The position numbers were made by a program, and so were the translations under genes. The notes below the pieces were generated by a model. The model saw only the letters and a list, made by a program, of their open reading frames with translations, was not told the DNA's origin and searched no databases. Positions 32,011 through 44,606 of a DNA stretch of 64,000 nucleotides are shown one piece after another. Each line of letters opens with the position of its first letter. Within the stretch, counting starts at the first letter, position 1. Origin of the DNA: an uncultured Roseicyclus sp. (GTDB lineage Bacteria; Pseudomonadota; Alphaproteobacteria; Rhodobacterales; Rhodobacteraceae); contig CAKZPN010000002.1 of the NCBI GenBank assembly GCA_937139335.1, forward strand, positions 1 to 64,000, given 5' to 3'.

Positions 32011-32206
32011 TGCTCTGTCCGCCTGTTCTTCGATCTTGTTGATCCGGCCTCGGTCTTGTCGCCGACGGGCCGCCTCTGCCTCAGATTGCAGGAATGCTAC
32101 CCGTTTCCACAGGGCACGTCACGCAGAAATAACGGATTTCCGCGAAATATAGCGCGAGAATCCGCCGAAATCGCCGGGTTTTGCGGTCATACACCAGATC
32201 AGGGGG

Positions 32207-33541
32207 TCACCAGTTGTCGCGGAACCATTTGACGGCCCGTTTCAGGCTGCGCGAGGGCAGCCGGTCGGCGGGTGTTTCGAAATCCCACCATTCGTCCTGC
32301 GGATAGGCGGCGAAGAGCGCGAGCCCCACGCAGGACGAAAATGCTGGCCCGCAAGTCGATTGCGGCAAGCCCTGCACGCGCAGCGGCCGGCCGAGGCGGA
32401 CCTGGTTGCCGAGGATGCGGCTGGCCAGCCCGTCAAGGCCGGGGATCTGGCTCGCGCCGCCTGTCAGCACGATGCGCTGGCTCGGCAGATGCTCGAAGCC
32501 TGCGGCCTCCAGCCGGCCACGGACTTCCTCGAGGATCTCCTCGACCCTCGGCCGCATCACTCCGATCAATTCGGCCCGCGTGACGGTGCGGCGGTCGTGG
32601 TGCCAATCGCCGGTCTCGCTTTCCAGCTCGATGATCTCGCGGTCGTCCATGCCGGTCGCCATCACCCCGCCAAAGCGGGTCTTGATGCGCTCGGCGTGGT
32701 TCATCGGGATCTGCAGGCCCTGGCTGATGTCGCCGGTGACGTGATCGCCGCCCATCCTCACGGTGTCGGCGTAGATCATGTGTTTCTTGATGAAGATCGA
32801 CAGGCTGGTGGTGCCGCCGCCCATGTCGATGCAGGCAGCCCCGAGTTCCTGCTCGTCCTCCACCAGACTCGACACGCCCGCGACATAGGGGGCGGAGGCG
32901 AGACCGGCGAGTTCGAGGTCGCAGCGCTTCACGCAATGCAGCAGGGTCTCGATCGCGTGCGCCTCGATCGTCAGCAGGTGCATGTCGACCGAGAGCCGGT
33001 TGCCGACATGGCCGCGCGGGTCGGTGAGACCGGTGCGGTGGTCGAGCGAGAAGTTCACCGGCTGGGCGTGCAGCACCTCGCGCCCGTGGCCCAGGTCGGG
33101 CACGTCGCAGGCCGCCAGCACCTCGGCCACGCAGCCGTCGGTCACGGTGCCCGACGTCAGGGTCATTTCGCCGTCCAGCCCGTAGCTGCGCGGCCGCGCG
33201 CCGGCCAGTGCGACGATCACGTGGTCGACGCGCACCTGCGCCATCTTCTGCGCCGCCTGCACGGCGGTGCGGATCGCGCGCTCGGTCTCCTGCACGCTGT
33301 CGATCTCGCCGAAGCGCACGCCGCGCGAGCGCGTCGTGGCGGCGCCGATGATGCGGAAATTGGCCTGCCCCGCCATCGCGCCAATCCCCTCGGCCGGGGC
33401 CGAGGCGTTGGTCTGGTCGAATTTCAGGATGAGGCACGACAGCTTGTGCGTGCCGATGTCCAGCACGGCGATCACGCCGCGGCGCATCGCGTCTTGCCGC
33501 TTGGCCCGCATCGCGCGCTGGGATTGATACAGGATGCTCAT
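32207..33541 (-). CDS. ftsA: Cell division protein FtsA
   Basis: IAVLDIGTHKLSCLI; IDMGGGTTSLSIF; IVLTGGASQIPGLDGLASRIL. Confidence 0.95.
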   Translation of the reverse strand: MSILYQSQRAMRAKRQDAMRRGVIAVLDIGTHKLSCLILKFDQTNASAPAEGIGAMAGQANFRIIGAATTRSRGVRFGEIDSVQETERAIRTAVQAAQKMAQVRVDHVIVALAGARPRSYGLDGEMTLTSGTVTDGCVAEVLAACDVPDLGHGREVLHAQPVNFSLDHRTGLTDPRGHVGNRLSVDMHLLTIEAHAIETLLHCVKRCDLELAGLASAPYVAGVSSLVEDEQELGAACIDMGGGTTSLSIFIKKHMIYADTVRMGGDHVTGDISQGLQIPMNHAERIKTRFGGVMATGMDDREIIELESETGDWHHDRRTVTRAELIGVMRPRVEEILEEVRGRLEAAGFEHLPSQRIVLTGGASQIPGLDGLASRILGNQVRLGRPLRVQGLPQSTCGPAFSSCVGLALFAAYPQDEWWDFETPADRLPSRSLKRAVKWFRDNW

Positions 33542-34470
33542 CCGCTCTGCTCTCCGGTCCGGGTGTCATGCTCCAGCGCGCGGAGGCGGCGCAGCTCCTC
33601 CATCGCGTGGGGCGTCAGTTGCACGGTCAGTCGGTCGGGGTTGCGCAGGTCGAGCCTGAGCACGTCCCGCCCCAGAATGTCGGTCGCGTCGTTCAGCGCC
33701 AGCGCCCGGTCAAGCGCCTGCACCGGGCTTGCCTCGGGAAGCAGGATACGCCGCCCGTCGGTCAGCACCACGTCCCAGCGCCGCTCGCCCATCCGCACGA
33801 GGCCAAGCAGCCGGTCACCCAGCGGCGCCGCGGCGGCATGCAGCGCCAGCGCCTCGCCCACCACACGGTCGGCGCCGTCGCCCGCCACGGCGGGCAGCGG
33901 CCCGTGATCGGGTCGGTCGGCGAGGCCGGCCACGAAATGCCCCTCGGCGTCGATCAGCTGGGTGTCGTCGCGGGTCTGCCAGATCAGCGCGGGCACCCGT
34001 TCGGTCACGCGCACGGCGAGGTAGCCGCCCGACTGGATGCGCAGGTCGGCCGAGGCCACCGCAGGCAGCGCCTCGACCCTTTGGCGCAGGGCCGCGAGGT
34101 CGAGATCGAAGGAGGACATCGGCAGGTCGAGCGCCAGCGCGCCCCGGATCGCTTCGATCACCGGGTCGCTCGCGCCGTCGACGCCAAGGACGTTCACGCG
34201 GAACTCCGGCCGGCTCTCGATCTCGCGGCGGATCTCCTGCGCGCCGTCCCAGATCGCGGTGCGCCGCGCCTCGTCGGCGAAGTAGAGCCCGACCAGGAAC
34301 ACCGTCGCGAAACTGGGCACGCCCACCCGCAGCAGCTTGTGGAACAGCGGTGTCAGCCACAGGCGCTGCACGCGGTAGGACCAGATCGACGGCGCGGGGT
34401 CGCGGTGGGCCTCGTGCACGGGCGGTGCAGGCAGGCGGGTGGGGCCGCGGCGGGCGATCAGCGGTCGCAT
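33538..34470 (-). CDS. ftsQ: Cell division protein FtsQ
   Basis: N-terminal TM then POTRA-like VLGVDGASDPVIEAIRGALALDLP..., VRVTERVPALIW; ATGA overlap with ftsA. Confidence 0.9.
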   Translation of the reverse strand: MRPLIARRGPTRLPAPPVHEAHRDPAPSIWSYRVQRLWLTPLFHKLLRVGVPSFATVFLVGLYFADEARRTAIWDGAQEIRREIESRPEFRVNVLGVDGASDPVIEAIRGALALDLPMSSFDLDLAALRQRVEALPAVASADLRIQSGGYLAVRVTERVPALIWQTRDDTQLIDAEGHFVAGLADRPDHGPLPAVAGDGADRVVGEALALHAAAAPLGDRLLGLVRMGERRWDVVLTDGRRILLPEASPVQALDRALALNDATDILGRDVLRLDLRNPDRLTVQLTPHAMEELRRLRALEHDTRTGEQSG

Positions 34471-35393
34471 GACGCATCCTCCACCAGCCAGCGGCAGAGC
34501 GCGCCGAAGGAGATCCCGCAGCTCGCCGCCTGTTCCGGCGTGAGCGAGGTGGGCGTCATGCCGGGTTGCGTGTTGGTCTCGAGCAGGATCAACCCGTCGA
34601 GGCCGCGGCTGTCGTCCCAGCGAAAATCGGTGCGGCTGACGCCCCGGCAACCCAGCACGCGATGCGCGGTGGTCGACATCTTCATGCAGGCGTCGAAGAT
34701 CTCGCGCGGAATATCGGCGGGCACGACGTGGCGTGATCCGCCCTCGACATACTTGGCGTTATAGTCATACCAGCCGTCGGTCAGGATATCGGTGACGGTC
34801 AGCGCGCCCTTGTCCTTCGGCCCGTCGCCCATCACCGAACAGGTCAGTTCCCGCCCCCGCACGAAAGCCTCGACCATCACGTGCTCGGGCATCGTGTCGG
34901 CCAATTGCGGCGGGCCGTTCGCGCCCTCGGGCACGAGGTAGACGCCGACCGAGGAGCCTTCGTTGTTGGGCTTTACCACATACGGCGGCGCCATGACGTG
35001 ACGCGCCATCACCTCGGCCTTGCAGGCGATGCGGCTTTCTACCACCGGCAGGCCGTGGGCGCGGTAGACGTCTTTCGTCCGCGCCTTGTCCATGGCGAGT
35101 GCGGACGCCAGCACACCGGAATGGGTGTAGGGAATGCGCAGCCATTCGAGCAGGCCCTGCACGCAGCCATCCTCGCCCCAGCGACCGTGGAGCGCGTTGA
35201 AACAGACATCGGGCGAAATTTCGGTCAGCCGTGCGGGCAGGTCGGGGCCGGCATCGACCTCGATCACCTCATAGCCTTCGTCCCGCAGCGCCTGAACGCA
35301 GCCACGACCCGTCGACAGAGACACTTCGCGCTCGGACGAAGGGCCACCCATCAGGACCGCAACACGGGGGGTTTTACCGCTCGAACCCACCAC
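34458..35393 (-). CDS. ddl: D-alanine--D-alanine ligase
   Basis: VAVLMGGPSSEREVSLSTGRGCVQAL; FNALHGRWGEDGCVQGLLEWLRIPYTHSGVLASALAMDK; LLETNTQPGMTPTSL. Confidence 0.96.
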   Translation of the reverse strand: MVGSSGKTPRVAVLMGGPSSEREVSLSTGRGCVQALRDEGYEVIEVDAGPDLPARLTEISPDVCFNALHGRWGEDGCVQGLLEWLRIPYTHSGVLASALAMDKARTKDVYRAHGLPVVESRIACKAEVMARHVMAPPYVVKPNNEGSSVGVYLVPEGANGPPQLADTMPEHVMVEAFVRGRELTCSVMGDGPKDKGALTVTDILTDGWYDYNAKYVEGGSRHVVPADIPREIFDACMKMSTTAHRVLGCRGVSRTDFRWDDSRGLDGLILLETNTQPGMTPTSLTPEQAASCGISFGALCRWLVEDASCDR

Positions 35394-35481
35394 CTGTGCC
35401 TCGCATCGCCGCCGGGTTCTGTGCCCGGTCGGCTCGTTTTCGGGGCTTTGCCCCTTGTTGTTCGTGCCCGGTTTGGCCGGG

Positions 35482-36414
35482 TCAGTCGCGTGCCGGTCGC
35501 CCGACGCGCATGATTTCCCATACTAGCTCTATTCCCTGGGTTTCTAAAACCCTTTTTCGCACCTCTTCGCCCAGACCCTCCAGATCGGTGGCCGTGGCGC
35601 CGCCGGTGTTGATCAGGAAGTTGGAGTGCATCTCCGACATCTGCGCCCCGCCCCGCGTCGCGCCGCGCATCCCGGCGGCGTCGATCACCGCCCAGGCCTT
35701 GAGGTCGTGGACGTCATCCGCCCGCCCGGTAGAGGAGAAACCGGCCGGGTTGCGGAACGTCGAGCCGGCGGTCCGCTCCTTCGTGGGTTGGCTCGCATCG
35801 CGTTTCGCAAGCTGGTCCGCCATCTTCTGCGCCAGCGCCTCCGGCTCGCCCGCATCGGCGCGGAACGTCACCTCGGTGATCACCGCGCCGTCGGGCAGAT
35901 CGGTGTGACGGTAGGCAAACGCGATGTCACCGGGCATCAGCGTGACCCGCGTGCCGTCGCGCAGGATCGTGCGGGCACCGGCGAAATGATCGGCGACATA
36001 TGACCCGTAGCAGCCCGCGTTCATGCGCAAGGCTCCGCCGATGGAGCCGGGGATTGTGCGCAGGAAGCTAAGATCGCGCCCCGCCTCGGCCGCCTTCCGC
36101 GCCACATGCGCGTCGAGCGCGGCGGCCCCGGCGGTCACATGGTCGCCGTCGATCGTGATGGAATTGAACCCGCGCCCGAGGCGGATCACCACGCCCGGCA
36201 GCCCCCCGTCGCGCACGATCAGGTTCGATCCGACGCCCATGGGAAAGACCGGCACGTCCAAAGGCAGCGCCTTCAGGAACTCTGCGAGGTCGTCCTCGTC
36301 CGCGGGCTGGAACAGCCAGTCCGCCGGGCCGCCAACGCGCAGCCAGGTAAGATCGGACAGCGGGCGGTTGGCGGTCAGCCGGCCGCGCACGGGGATATCG
36401 GAGATATCGGTCAT
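35482..36414 (-). CDS. murB: UDP-N-acetylmuramate dehydrogenase
   Basis: [62 protein letters not shown]. Confidence 0.96.
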   Translation of the reverse strand: MTDISDIPVRGRLTANRPLSDLTWLRVGGPADWLFQPADEDDLAEFLKALPLDVPVFPMGVGSNLIVRDGGLPGVVIRLGRGFNSITIDGDHVTAGAAALDAHVARKAAEAGRDLSFLRTIPGSIGGALRMNAGCYGSYVADHFAGARTILRDGTRVTLMPGDIAFAYRHTDLPDGAVITEVTFRADAGEPEALAQKMADQLAKRDASQPTKERTAGSTFRNPAGFSSTGRADDVHDLKAWAVIDAAGMRGATRGGAQMSEMHSNFLINTGGATATDLEGLGEEVRKRVLETQGIELVWEIMRVGRPARD

Positions 36415-36472
36415 GCGGCGCGTGCTAGCGGGACGCCCCGCCGCTGTCCAGCGTGGCCAATGTGGCGCAGGC

Positions 36473-36742
36473 TCATTCGCCCGGATGTTCGCGCTCGTCG
36501 GGGGCCAGCAGCCCCGCCAGCCGTTGCCCCGCGCGAAGGATCGGCCAGCGCAGGATCGAGGCGCCCGCCGCCATCCCGATCAGCCCCCAGACCGGACCCA
36601 TGCTGAGCGTCAGGAACCCCAGAAGCGGGATGCCGGTGCCTATCAGCACCCAGGCCGACGGCCAGTGGTAGCGCTGCGGCGCCATCCCCGCGAGGCAGGC
36701 GGCGATGATCCAGAGGCAGAAGAGGACGATTGCCGTCGGCAT
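36473..36742 (-). CDS. DUF2484-like small membrane protein (copy 1)
   Basis: [43 protein letters not shown]; two or three TM helices; start at 36742 overlaps the neighbouring stop. Confidence 0.75.
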   Translation of the reverse strand: MPTAIVLFCLWIIAACLAGMAPQRYHWPSAWVLIGTGIPLLGFLTLSMGPVWGLIGMAAGASILRWPILRAGQRLAGLLAPDEREHPGE

Positions 36743-36993
36743 CACGCGGCCCCCCCGAGACGGCGGCGCAGGTAGCGCAGGAGCGCGATCAGCGGGTTGC
36801 GATACATCGACAGCACGGCGAAGAGCACGACGGCGACCCAGATCCAGCCGACCTCGCGCCCGACCATCACCATCAGCGGAATGGCCAGCACCAGCAGCGC
36901 GATCCCGGGCACGTACTGCCACCGCATCGGCAGCATCGCGACCACCGCGGCGGCGATGATCCAGACCGAGGCCAGCGTCAGCGACAGGGGCAT
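36742..36993 (-). CDS. DUF2484-like small membrane protein (copy 2)
   Basis: MPLSLTLASVWIIAAAVVAMLPMRWQYVPGIALLVLAIPLMVMV; same layout as copy 1. Confidence 0.75.
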   Translation of the reverse strand: MPLSLTLASVWIIAAAVVAMLPMRWQYVPGIALLVLAIPLMVMVGREVGWIWVAVVLFAVLSMYRNPLIALLRYLRRRLGGAA

Positions 36994-37021
36994 GTGCCGT
37001 CCTTTCGTGGGGGCGCGGCGC

Positions 37022-38454
<1,433 letters not shown>

Positions 38455-38458
<4 letters not shown>

Positions 38459-39558
38459 GACGCTCCTTTCCTGGCGAGTTCCTCGACCAGCGCGGCGAGC
38501 CTGTCGGCGGCGTCCGGGAAGCCGACGCCGAGGGCTGCCTGCGCCATCTCGTCGGCGGCGGCGGGTTCGGTGAGAATGGTCTCGATCGCCGCGGCCAGGC
38601 TCTCGGGGCTCAGGCGGCTTTCGGGCATCAGCAGGGCGGCATCGGCCTCGACCAGCGCGCGGGCATTGGCGGTTTGGTGATCGCCGGTGGCGACGGCGTA
38701 GGGGATCAGGATCGCGGGCCGCCCGATCACCGCGATATCGGCGACCGAGGATGCGCCCGAGCGGCTGATCACCAGCTGCGCCTCGGACAGGCGGCGGGGC
38801 ATGTCGCGAAAGAACGGCTCCACCTCGGCGCGCACGCCGGAGCGGGCATAGGCCTCGGTCACGCGCTCGAAATCCTCGGGGCGGGCCTGTTGCGAGACGC
38901 GCAGATGCGCGCGCACCCGTTCGGGCAGGCGAGCGACAGCCTCGGGCACGGTATCAGCCAGGATGCGCGCGCCCTGGCTGCCGCCGAAGACCAGAAGGCT
39001 CATCGGCCAGTCGCCGGGCGGCATGTAGGGCGCGCCGGCCCGTTCCAGCACCGAGGCGCGGACGGGGTTGCCGGTCTGCACGCCCTCGACGTCAGAGGGC
39101 AGAACGGTGGGCCAGGTGCCGCAGGCGACGACATCGACGGGGCGCGCAAAGACCTTGTTCACCCGCCCCAGCACGCCGTTCTGCTCATGGATCATGCAGG
39201 GCGTCCGCGTCAGCCAGGCCGCGGCCAGCGCCGGGATCGTCGGGTAGCCGCCGAAGCCCACCACTACGTCGGGCTTCTCGCGCCACATCTTCAGCGTTGC
39301 GCCGAAGATGCCGCCAAGAATGCGGAACGGCGCCAAGAGCCGCGCCACGATGCCGCCCTGCGCCGGGCTGCCCGACGCCACCTGCCGCACCTGCACCGCG
39401 TGCGAATAGCCGTCGGTGTAGCGCGCGCCGCGCGCATCGGTCGACAGCGTCACGCGCCAGCCCCGGCGCAGCATGACCTCGGACAAGGCCTGTGCCGGGA
39501 ACATGTGGCCGCCGGTGCCGCCGGCCGCGATGATCAGGTGGGGGTTTGCCGGGGTCAT
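38455..39558 (-). CDS. murG: UDP-GlcNAc--lipid I N-acetylglucosaminyltransferase
   Basis: [61 protein letters not shown]. Confidence 0.96.
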
Positions 39559-39562
39559 CGCC

Positions 39563-40729
39563 TCACCTTTGCCGCGACAACAAGATGTCGCCGATCTCGC
39601 CCTGCGGACGCGACCGGGTGAAGGACAAGAGCATGCCGACCGCGATGCCCGTCGCGATGATCGAGGAGCCACCATAGCTGACGAAGGGCAGCGTCATCCC
39701 CTTGGCGGGCAGCAGCCGCGCCGCCACGCCGAGGTTGATGAAGGCCTGCAGCGCCAGGAGGCTCGCCAGCCCCGTGCCGGCCAGCCGGATGAACGGATCG
39801 CGCTCGCGGATCAGGCGGAAGAAGGCACGGATGGTGATGGTCGCGAAAAGCGCGATGATCAGGAACACGAGGATGACGCCGTATTCCTCGGCCGCGACCG
39901 CGATGATGAAATCGGTATGCGCGTCGGGCAGCGTCCAGCGCACCGTGCCCTCGCCCAGCCCCGCGCCGAAGAGCCCGCCGTTGCGGATCGCATCGGTGGC
40001 GTAGCCGATCTGGGTATGGGGGTCGATCTCGTTCGACAGGAACCCGTCGATCCGGCGCGCGACGTGTTCGGAGTTGTTGTAGGCAAAGGCCCCGCCCAGC
40101 GCCACGACGCCCATGACCGCGAAGAGGATCAGCATCGGCGCGCCGGCCACGAAATAGACCACCGACCAGGCGAAAATGATCAGCGCGGCCTGCCCGAAAT
40201 CGGGCTGCATCACCAAGAAGCCGACGATCACCACGGCGGCGAACAGCGACACGCTCTTGCCCGGCGGGCCCGCGACCTCCTGGCTGGCGGCGATCATCCA
40301 GGCGGTGAAGACGACGAACATCGGTTTCAGGAACTCGGCCGGCTGCACCGAGGCGAATCCCAGCGAATACCAGCGCGTCGCGCCCTGCCCGAAATCGGTG
40401 CCGAAGGCCGGAAGCAGGCCCAGCGCCAGCGTCGCGGCGAAAAAGCCCAGAACGCCCAGCCGCCGGATCGCCACCGGCCCGATCATCGACACGAAGATCA
40501 TCACCGACAGGCCCATGCCGCCGAAGGCCGCCTGCCGGATCACGTAGTAGAACGGCTCGTGCCCGTTGCGCTCGGCCAAGGGCGGCGAGGCGGCGAACCC
40601 CAAGAGGATGCCGATCGCGAACAGCGTCAGCACGCAAAAGATCGTCACCCGGTCCACCGTCCGCCACCACCGTGGTAGAACAGCCTCGCCGGATTGCACG
40701 ATTACCGTGCCATGCGCGATTTCCGTCAT
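39563..40729 (-). CDS. ftsW: Lipid II polymerase / division protein FtsW
   Basis: Polytopic SEDS protein; [69 protein letters not shown]. Confidence 0.96.
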   Translation of the reverse strand: MTEIAHGTVIVQSGEAVLPRWWRTVDRVTIFCVLTLFAIGILLGFAASPPLAERNGHEPFYYVIRQAAFGGMGLSVMIFVSMIGPVAIRRLGVLGFFAATLALGLLPAFGTDFGQGATRWYSLGFASVQPAEFLKPMFVVFTAWMIAASQEVAGPPGKSVSLFAAVVIVGFLVMQPDFGQAALIIFAWSVVYFVAGAPMLILFAVMGVVALGGAFAYNNSEHVARRIDGFLSNEIDPHTQIGYATDAIRNGGLFGAGLGEGTVRWTLPDAHTDFIIAVAAEEYGVILVFLIIALFATITIRAFFRLIRERDPFIRLAGTGLASLLALQAFINLGVAARLLPAKGMTLPFVSYGGSSIIATGIAVGMLLSFTRSRPQGEIGDILLSRQR

Positions 40730-40852
40730 GGGGTCTGCCCGCCCGTTCTTGCCGTATCCGCCTCGGATCGTCCGGTTTTCCGGATCTCGTAGGTCAGCCT
40801 AACCCGAAATCGCCGCAGGGGCCAGCCTTTGCTTGACCGTGACGGATTTGCT

Positions 40853-42256
40853 TCAGTCGGGGGTGGCGAGCTTGTTTACCTGCTCCATGAAGTCCTGCCC
40901 ACGATGCTCGAAACTGTCGTACTGGTCGAAGCTCGCCGCCGCGGGGGCGAGCAGCACGGTGTCGCCGGGTTCGGATTCGGCGGCGGCGCGGGCGACGGCG
41001 GTGGCCATGTCACCGCAGATCTCGAGCGGGACCGCGCCCAGATGCAGCGCGAAGGCTGCCGCCTCGCGCCCAATGACATAGGCCTTCACCACCTCGCCTG
41101 CCGCGGGGGCGAGCGCGGCCATGCCGCCCTCCTTCTCCAGCCCGCCGCAGATCCAGCGGATGCGCTGAAACGCGCCCAGCGCCTTGACCGCCGCATCCAC
41201 GTTCGTCGCCTTGCTGTCGTTCACGTAGGAGACGCCGTTGATCTCGGCCACCCTCTGCGAGCGGTGCGGCAGGCCCTCGAAGCTCTGGAACGCCGCCTCG
41301 ATCTCCTTCGGCGCGAGCCCCAGCGCGCGGCACGCGCCATAGGCGCAGGCGGCGTTCTGGTGGTTGTGCGCACCGGGCAGGCCGGCCACGCCGCGCAGGT
41401 CGATGGACGCCACCTGCCGCGCCTTGCGCATCTCGCTGAGCCAGCCCTTGCGCGTCACCAGATCCCAGCCCGGACCCGACACCTTGCCGGATGCTACGCG
41501 GATCACCCGCAGGTCGCCTGGCCCCTCGGCCAGCTGGTTGGCAAGGTAGCGCCCCTCGGGCTCGTCCACGCCGATGATCGCGCGGTCCGGCCCGCCCTCG
41601 GCGAAAAGCCGGCGCTTGGCCGCGAAATAGCCGCCGGGGCCGCCGTGCCGGTCGAGGTGATCGGGCGAGAGGTTGGTGAAGACCGCCACGTCGGGCGTCA
41701 GCGACCGGGCGAGGTCGGTCTGGTAGGAGCTGAGTTCCAGCACCACCACCCCGCCATCCTCGGGCGGATCGATGTCGAGCACGCCGCGCCCGATGTTGCC
41801 GGCGAGCTGCACGGAACGCCCCGCCGCGGTGAGGATATGCGCGATCAGCGCCGCCGTGGTCGACTTGCCGTTCGACCCGGTGACGGCGACGACCTTCGGC
41901 GGGTCCTCCATCTCGTCCCACTCGCCCGAAGCGACCGAGCGGAAGAACAGGCCGATGTCGTTGTCGACCGGAACCCCCGCCGCCCAGGCTGCCGCGATGG
42001 CGCGGTGCGGCGCGGGGTAGAGATGCGGGATGCCGGGCGAGGTGACGAGGCAAGCGACCGCCTCGAACGCGTCCTGCGCCATCGGGTCCCAGATCGCGAA
42101 GCCCTCGGCCTCCGCCGCCTCGCGCCCCGCCGCGCCGTCGTCCCAGCACAGCGCCTCCGCCCCGCCCGCGCGCAACGCCCGCGCGGTGGACAGGCCCGAC
42201 CGACCCAGCCCCAGCACGCCCACGCGCGCGCCCTCAAACCCTCGTACCGGTATCAT
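40853..42256 (-). CDS. murD: UDP-N-acetylmuramoyl-L-alanine--D-glutamate ligase
   Basis: [40 protein letters not shown]-type region; [16 protein letters not shown]. Confidence 0.96.
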   Translation of the reverse strand: MIPVRGFEGARVGVLGLGRSGLSTARALRAGGAEALCWDDGAAGREAAEAEGFAIWDPMAQDAFEAVACLVTSPGIPHLYPAPHRAIAAAWAAGVPVDNDIGLFFRSVASGEWDEMEDPPKVVAVTGSNGKSTTAALIAHILTAAGRSVQLAGNIGRGVLDIDPPEDGGVVVLELSSYQTDLARSLTPDVAVFTNLSPDHLDRHGGPGGYFAAKRRLFAEGGPDRAIIGVDEPEGRYLANQLAEGPGDLRVIRVASGKVSGPGWDLVTRKGWLSEMRKARQVASIDLRGVAGLPGAHNHQNAACAYGACRALGLAPKEIEAAFQSFEGLPHRSQRVAEINGVSYVNDSKATNVDAAVKALGAFQRIRWICGGLEKEGGMAALAPAAGEVVKAYVIGREAAAFALHLGAVPLEICGDMATAVARAAAESEPGDTVLLAPAAASFDQYDSFEHRGQDFMEQVNKLATPD

Positions 42257-42789
42257 GTCTTGGCCCTTCCTTCGCTCGCCCCCGGCGGCCCGATCCGCGC
42301 CGCGATCCAGGCGACGCGCTCGGCCACCGGGGCCTTGGGCATGATCTCTACCGCATATCCGGCGGCAGGAAAGGCCCGCAACAACCTCTCGTATTCCGCG
42401 ACGGCCTCGGCAAGCCCGTGTTGCCGCTCAGGCTCGGAGGCGAAGAGCTCGGGCCAGGGCGGGGCGAGGAACACCGGGCTGGCGTAGCGCAGGCCGGGGT
42501 CGGACAAGGTAAGGCCCAGCGCCGCGAGCCCCGACAGGGCGTCGATCACGCAGCGGTCGAAGATGACCGGTCCCGGCAAGGTGGCGGCCTGGGCGTGGTC
42601 GGCGCGGGCGAGCGCGATGCAGGCCTCCAGAAACCCCGCCAGATCCTCCCACGGGCGCGGCCCGCCCGCACGCAGGACACGCCGGCCCGGCTCCGGCACG
42701 GTGGCATAGCCCGCCGCCGACAAGGCATCGAGCAGCGTGGATTTCCCGCCGCCCGAACAACCCGAGAGCACGAAAAAGCGATGCGCCAT
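42253..42789 (-). CDS. AAA_28-like P-loop ATPase/kinase
   Basis: [46 protein letters not shown]. Confidence 0.8.
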   Translation of the reverse strand: MAHRFFVLSGCSGGGKSTLLDALSAAGYATVPEPGRRVLRAGGPRPWEDLAGFLEACIALARADHAQAATLPGPVIFDRCVIDALSGLAALGLTLSDPGLRYASPVFLAPPWPELFASEPERQHGLAEAVAEYERLLRAFPAAGYAVEIMPKAPVAERVAWIAARIGPPGASEGRAKT

Positions 42790-42837
42790 GCGCGTCCCCT
42801 GCCCTTTGTTGCCAGAAATTCCGAGGTTTCGCGGCCG

Positions 42838-43524
42838 CTACCAGCGCACCGACAGCTTGTCGCGGAAGAACCGGCCCGTCGGCCCGTCGTCTGGCAACTC
42901 GGCCAGCCACAGCGCCGTTTCGGCGCCTTCCTCGGGGCTGCGCGCCGCATCCGGCCCGCCGATCCGCGTGCGCACCCAGCCGGGGCACATCGCGTTGATC
43001 TTGACCCCTTCGGGCAGGTCGCGCGGCAGCGCCTTGGTCAGCGCGTTCAGCGCCGCCTTGGCGACCCCATAGGCGCCCGGCCCTTCCAGCCCCTCGCCGA
43101 AGCTGCCCCAGCCCGACGAGACATTCACGATCCGGCCCCAGTTCTGCGCCGCCATATGGGGCACGACCGCGCGGATCATCTCGAACGGGCCGCGGAACAT
43201 CACGTCGACCGACATGTGGAACCCGCCCGGATCCTCCAGCATGTTGGTGTCGATCAGGACGCCCGCGTTGTTCACCAGGATGTCGACGCCGCCGATCTTG
43301 TCGATGGCCGCGCCGAGACTGTCGATCCGCGCCACGTCGATGCGCACCGCCTGCGCGCCGATGTCCTCGGCCACGACGCGCCCGGCCTCTAGGTCGCGCA
43401 CGCCGATCACCACGCGGTGCCCGCGCGCCACCAGCCCCTCGGCGATGGCCCGCCCGATGCCGCGATTGCCGCCGGTGACGAGCGCCGTGGGCCTCTCGGG
43501 GCGTCCCTGCGGCACGGTCATCAT
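42838..43524 (-). CDS. Short-chain dehydrogenase/reductase
   Basis: [55 protein letters not shown]...[16 protein letters not shown]. Confidence 0.9.
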   Translation of the reverse strand: MMTVPQGRPERPTALVTGGNRGIGRAIAEGLVARGHRVVIGVRDLEAGRVVAEDIGAQAVRIDVARIDSLGAAIDKIGGVDILVNNAGVLIDTNMLEDPGGFHMSVDVMFRGPFEMIRAVVPHMAAQNWGRIVNVSSGWGSFGEGLEGPGAYGVAKAALNALTKALPRDLPEGVKINAMCPGWVRTRIGGPDAARSPEEGAETALWLAELPDDGPTGRFFRDKLSVRW

Positions 43525-44606
43525 CTGAGTTTCAACGTAGCGAGGCCGATTAGCGCGAGGATCAGCGAGATGATCCAGAACCGGATCACCACCTGCGGCT
43601 CGGCCCAGCCCTTCTTCTCGAAATGGTGGTGGATCGGCGCCATCAGAAACACGCGCTTGCCGGTCGCCTTGAAGTAGCCGACCTGCACGATGACGCTGAC
43701 CGCCTCGGCCACGAAGAGCCCGCCGACGATGGCCAGCACGATCTCGTGCTTGGTCGAGACCGCGATCGCGCCGAGCGCCCCGCCCAGCGCGAGCGACCCG
43801 GTGTCGCCCATGAATACCGCCGCCGGCGGCGCGTTGTACCACAGGAAGCCGAGGCCGCCGCCGACGAGGCCCGCGACGAAGATCAGCAACTCGCCAGTGC
43901 CGGGCACGTAATGCACGTCGAGGTATTCGGTGAAGTCGACCCGGCCGACGGCATAGGCGATGACACCCAGCGTCGAGGCCGCGATCATCACCGGCATGAT
44001 CGCGAGCCCGTCCAGCCCGTCGGTCAGGTTCACCGCGTTGGCCGAGCCGACGATGACGAACATGGCGAAGGGGATGAAGAGCCAGCCCATATTGAACAGC
44101 ACGTCCTTGAACACCGGCACGGCCAGCCGGGCCGACAGCTCGTCGGGGTGGAAGTAGACGGCGGCACCGGCGGCGACGGCGGCGATGCCGAAGCCGATCA
44201 TCAGGCGCACGCGCCCCGACACCCCGGCGCTGGTGTTGCGGCTGACCTTGGCCCAGTCATCGGCGAAGCCGATCATCCCGAAGGCGACGGTCGTGCCCAG
44301 CACGATCCAGACATACGGGTTGTCGAGCCGCGCCCAGAGCAGCGTCGACAGCGTCAGCGCGGCGAGGATCAGCAAGCCGCCCATCGTGGGCGTCCCCGAC
44401 TTGGTGGCGATGTGATGCGCCGGCCCGTCGGAGCGGATCGGCTGGCCCTGCGCGTATTTGCGGCGCAGCGCGTTGATCAGCGGTTGACCGAACATGAAGC
44501 CGAAGATCAGCGCAGTGAAGAAGGCGGCGCCAGCCCGAAAGGTGATATATCGGAACAGGTTGAAGACATCCCCGCCATCCGACAGCGCGCTCAGCCAATA
44601 CAACAT
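43521..44606 (-). CDS. mraY: Phospho-N-acetylmuramoyl-pentapeptide transferase
   Basis: [67 protein letters not shown]. Confidence 0.97.
   Translation of the reverse strand: MLYWLSALSDGGDVFNLFRYITFRAGAAFFTALIFGFMFGQPLINALRRKYAQGQPIRSDGPAHHIATKSGTPTMGGLLILAALTLSTLLWARLDNPYVWIVLGTTVAFGMIGFADDWAKVSRNTSAGVSGRVRLMIGFGIAAVAAGAAVYFHPDELSARLAVPVFKDVLFNMGWLFIPFAMFVIVGSANAVNLTDGLDGLAIMPVMIAASTLGVIAYAVGRVDFTEYLDVHYVPGTGELLIFVAGLVGGGLGFLWYNAPPAAVFMGDTGSLALGGALGAIAVSTKHEIVLAIVGGLFVAEAVSVIVQVGYFKATGKRVFLMAPIHHHFEKKGWAEPQVVIRFWIISLILALIGLATLKLR

Noticed and set aside
39555-40670. 371-aa minus-strand ORF overlapping ftsW in another frame
   Set aside because: R/A/G-rich alternative frame of a high-GC gene; ftsW has the complete SEDS signature.
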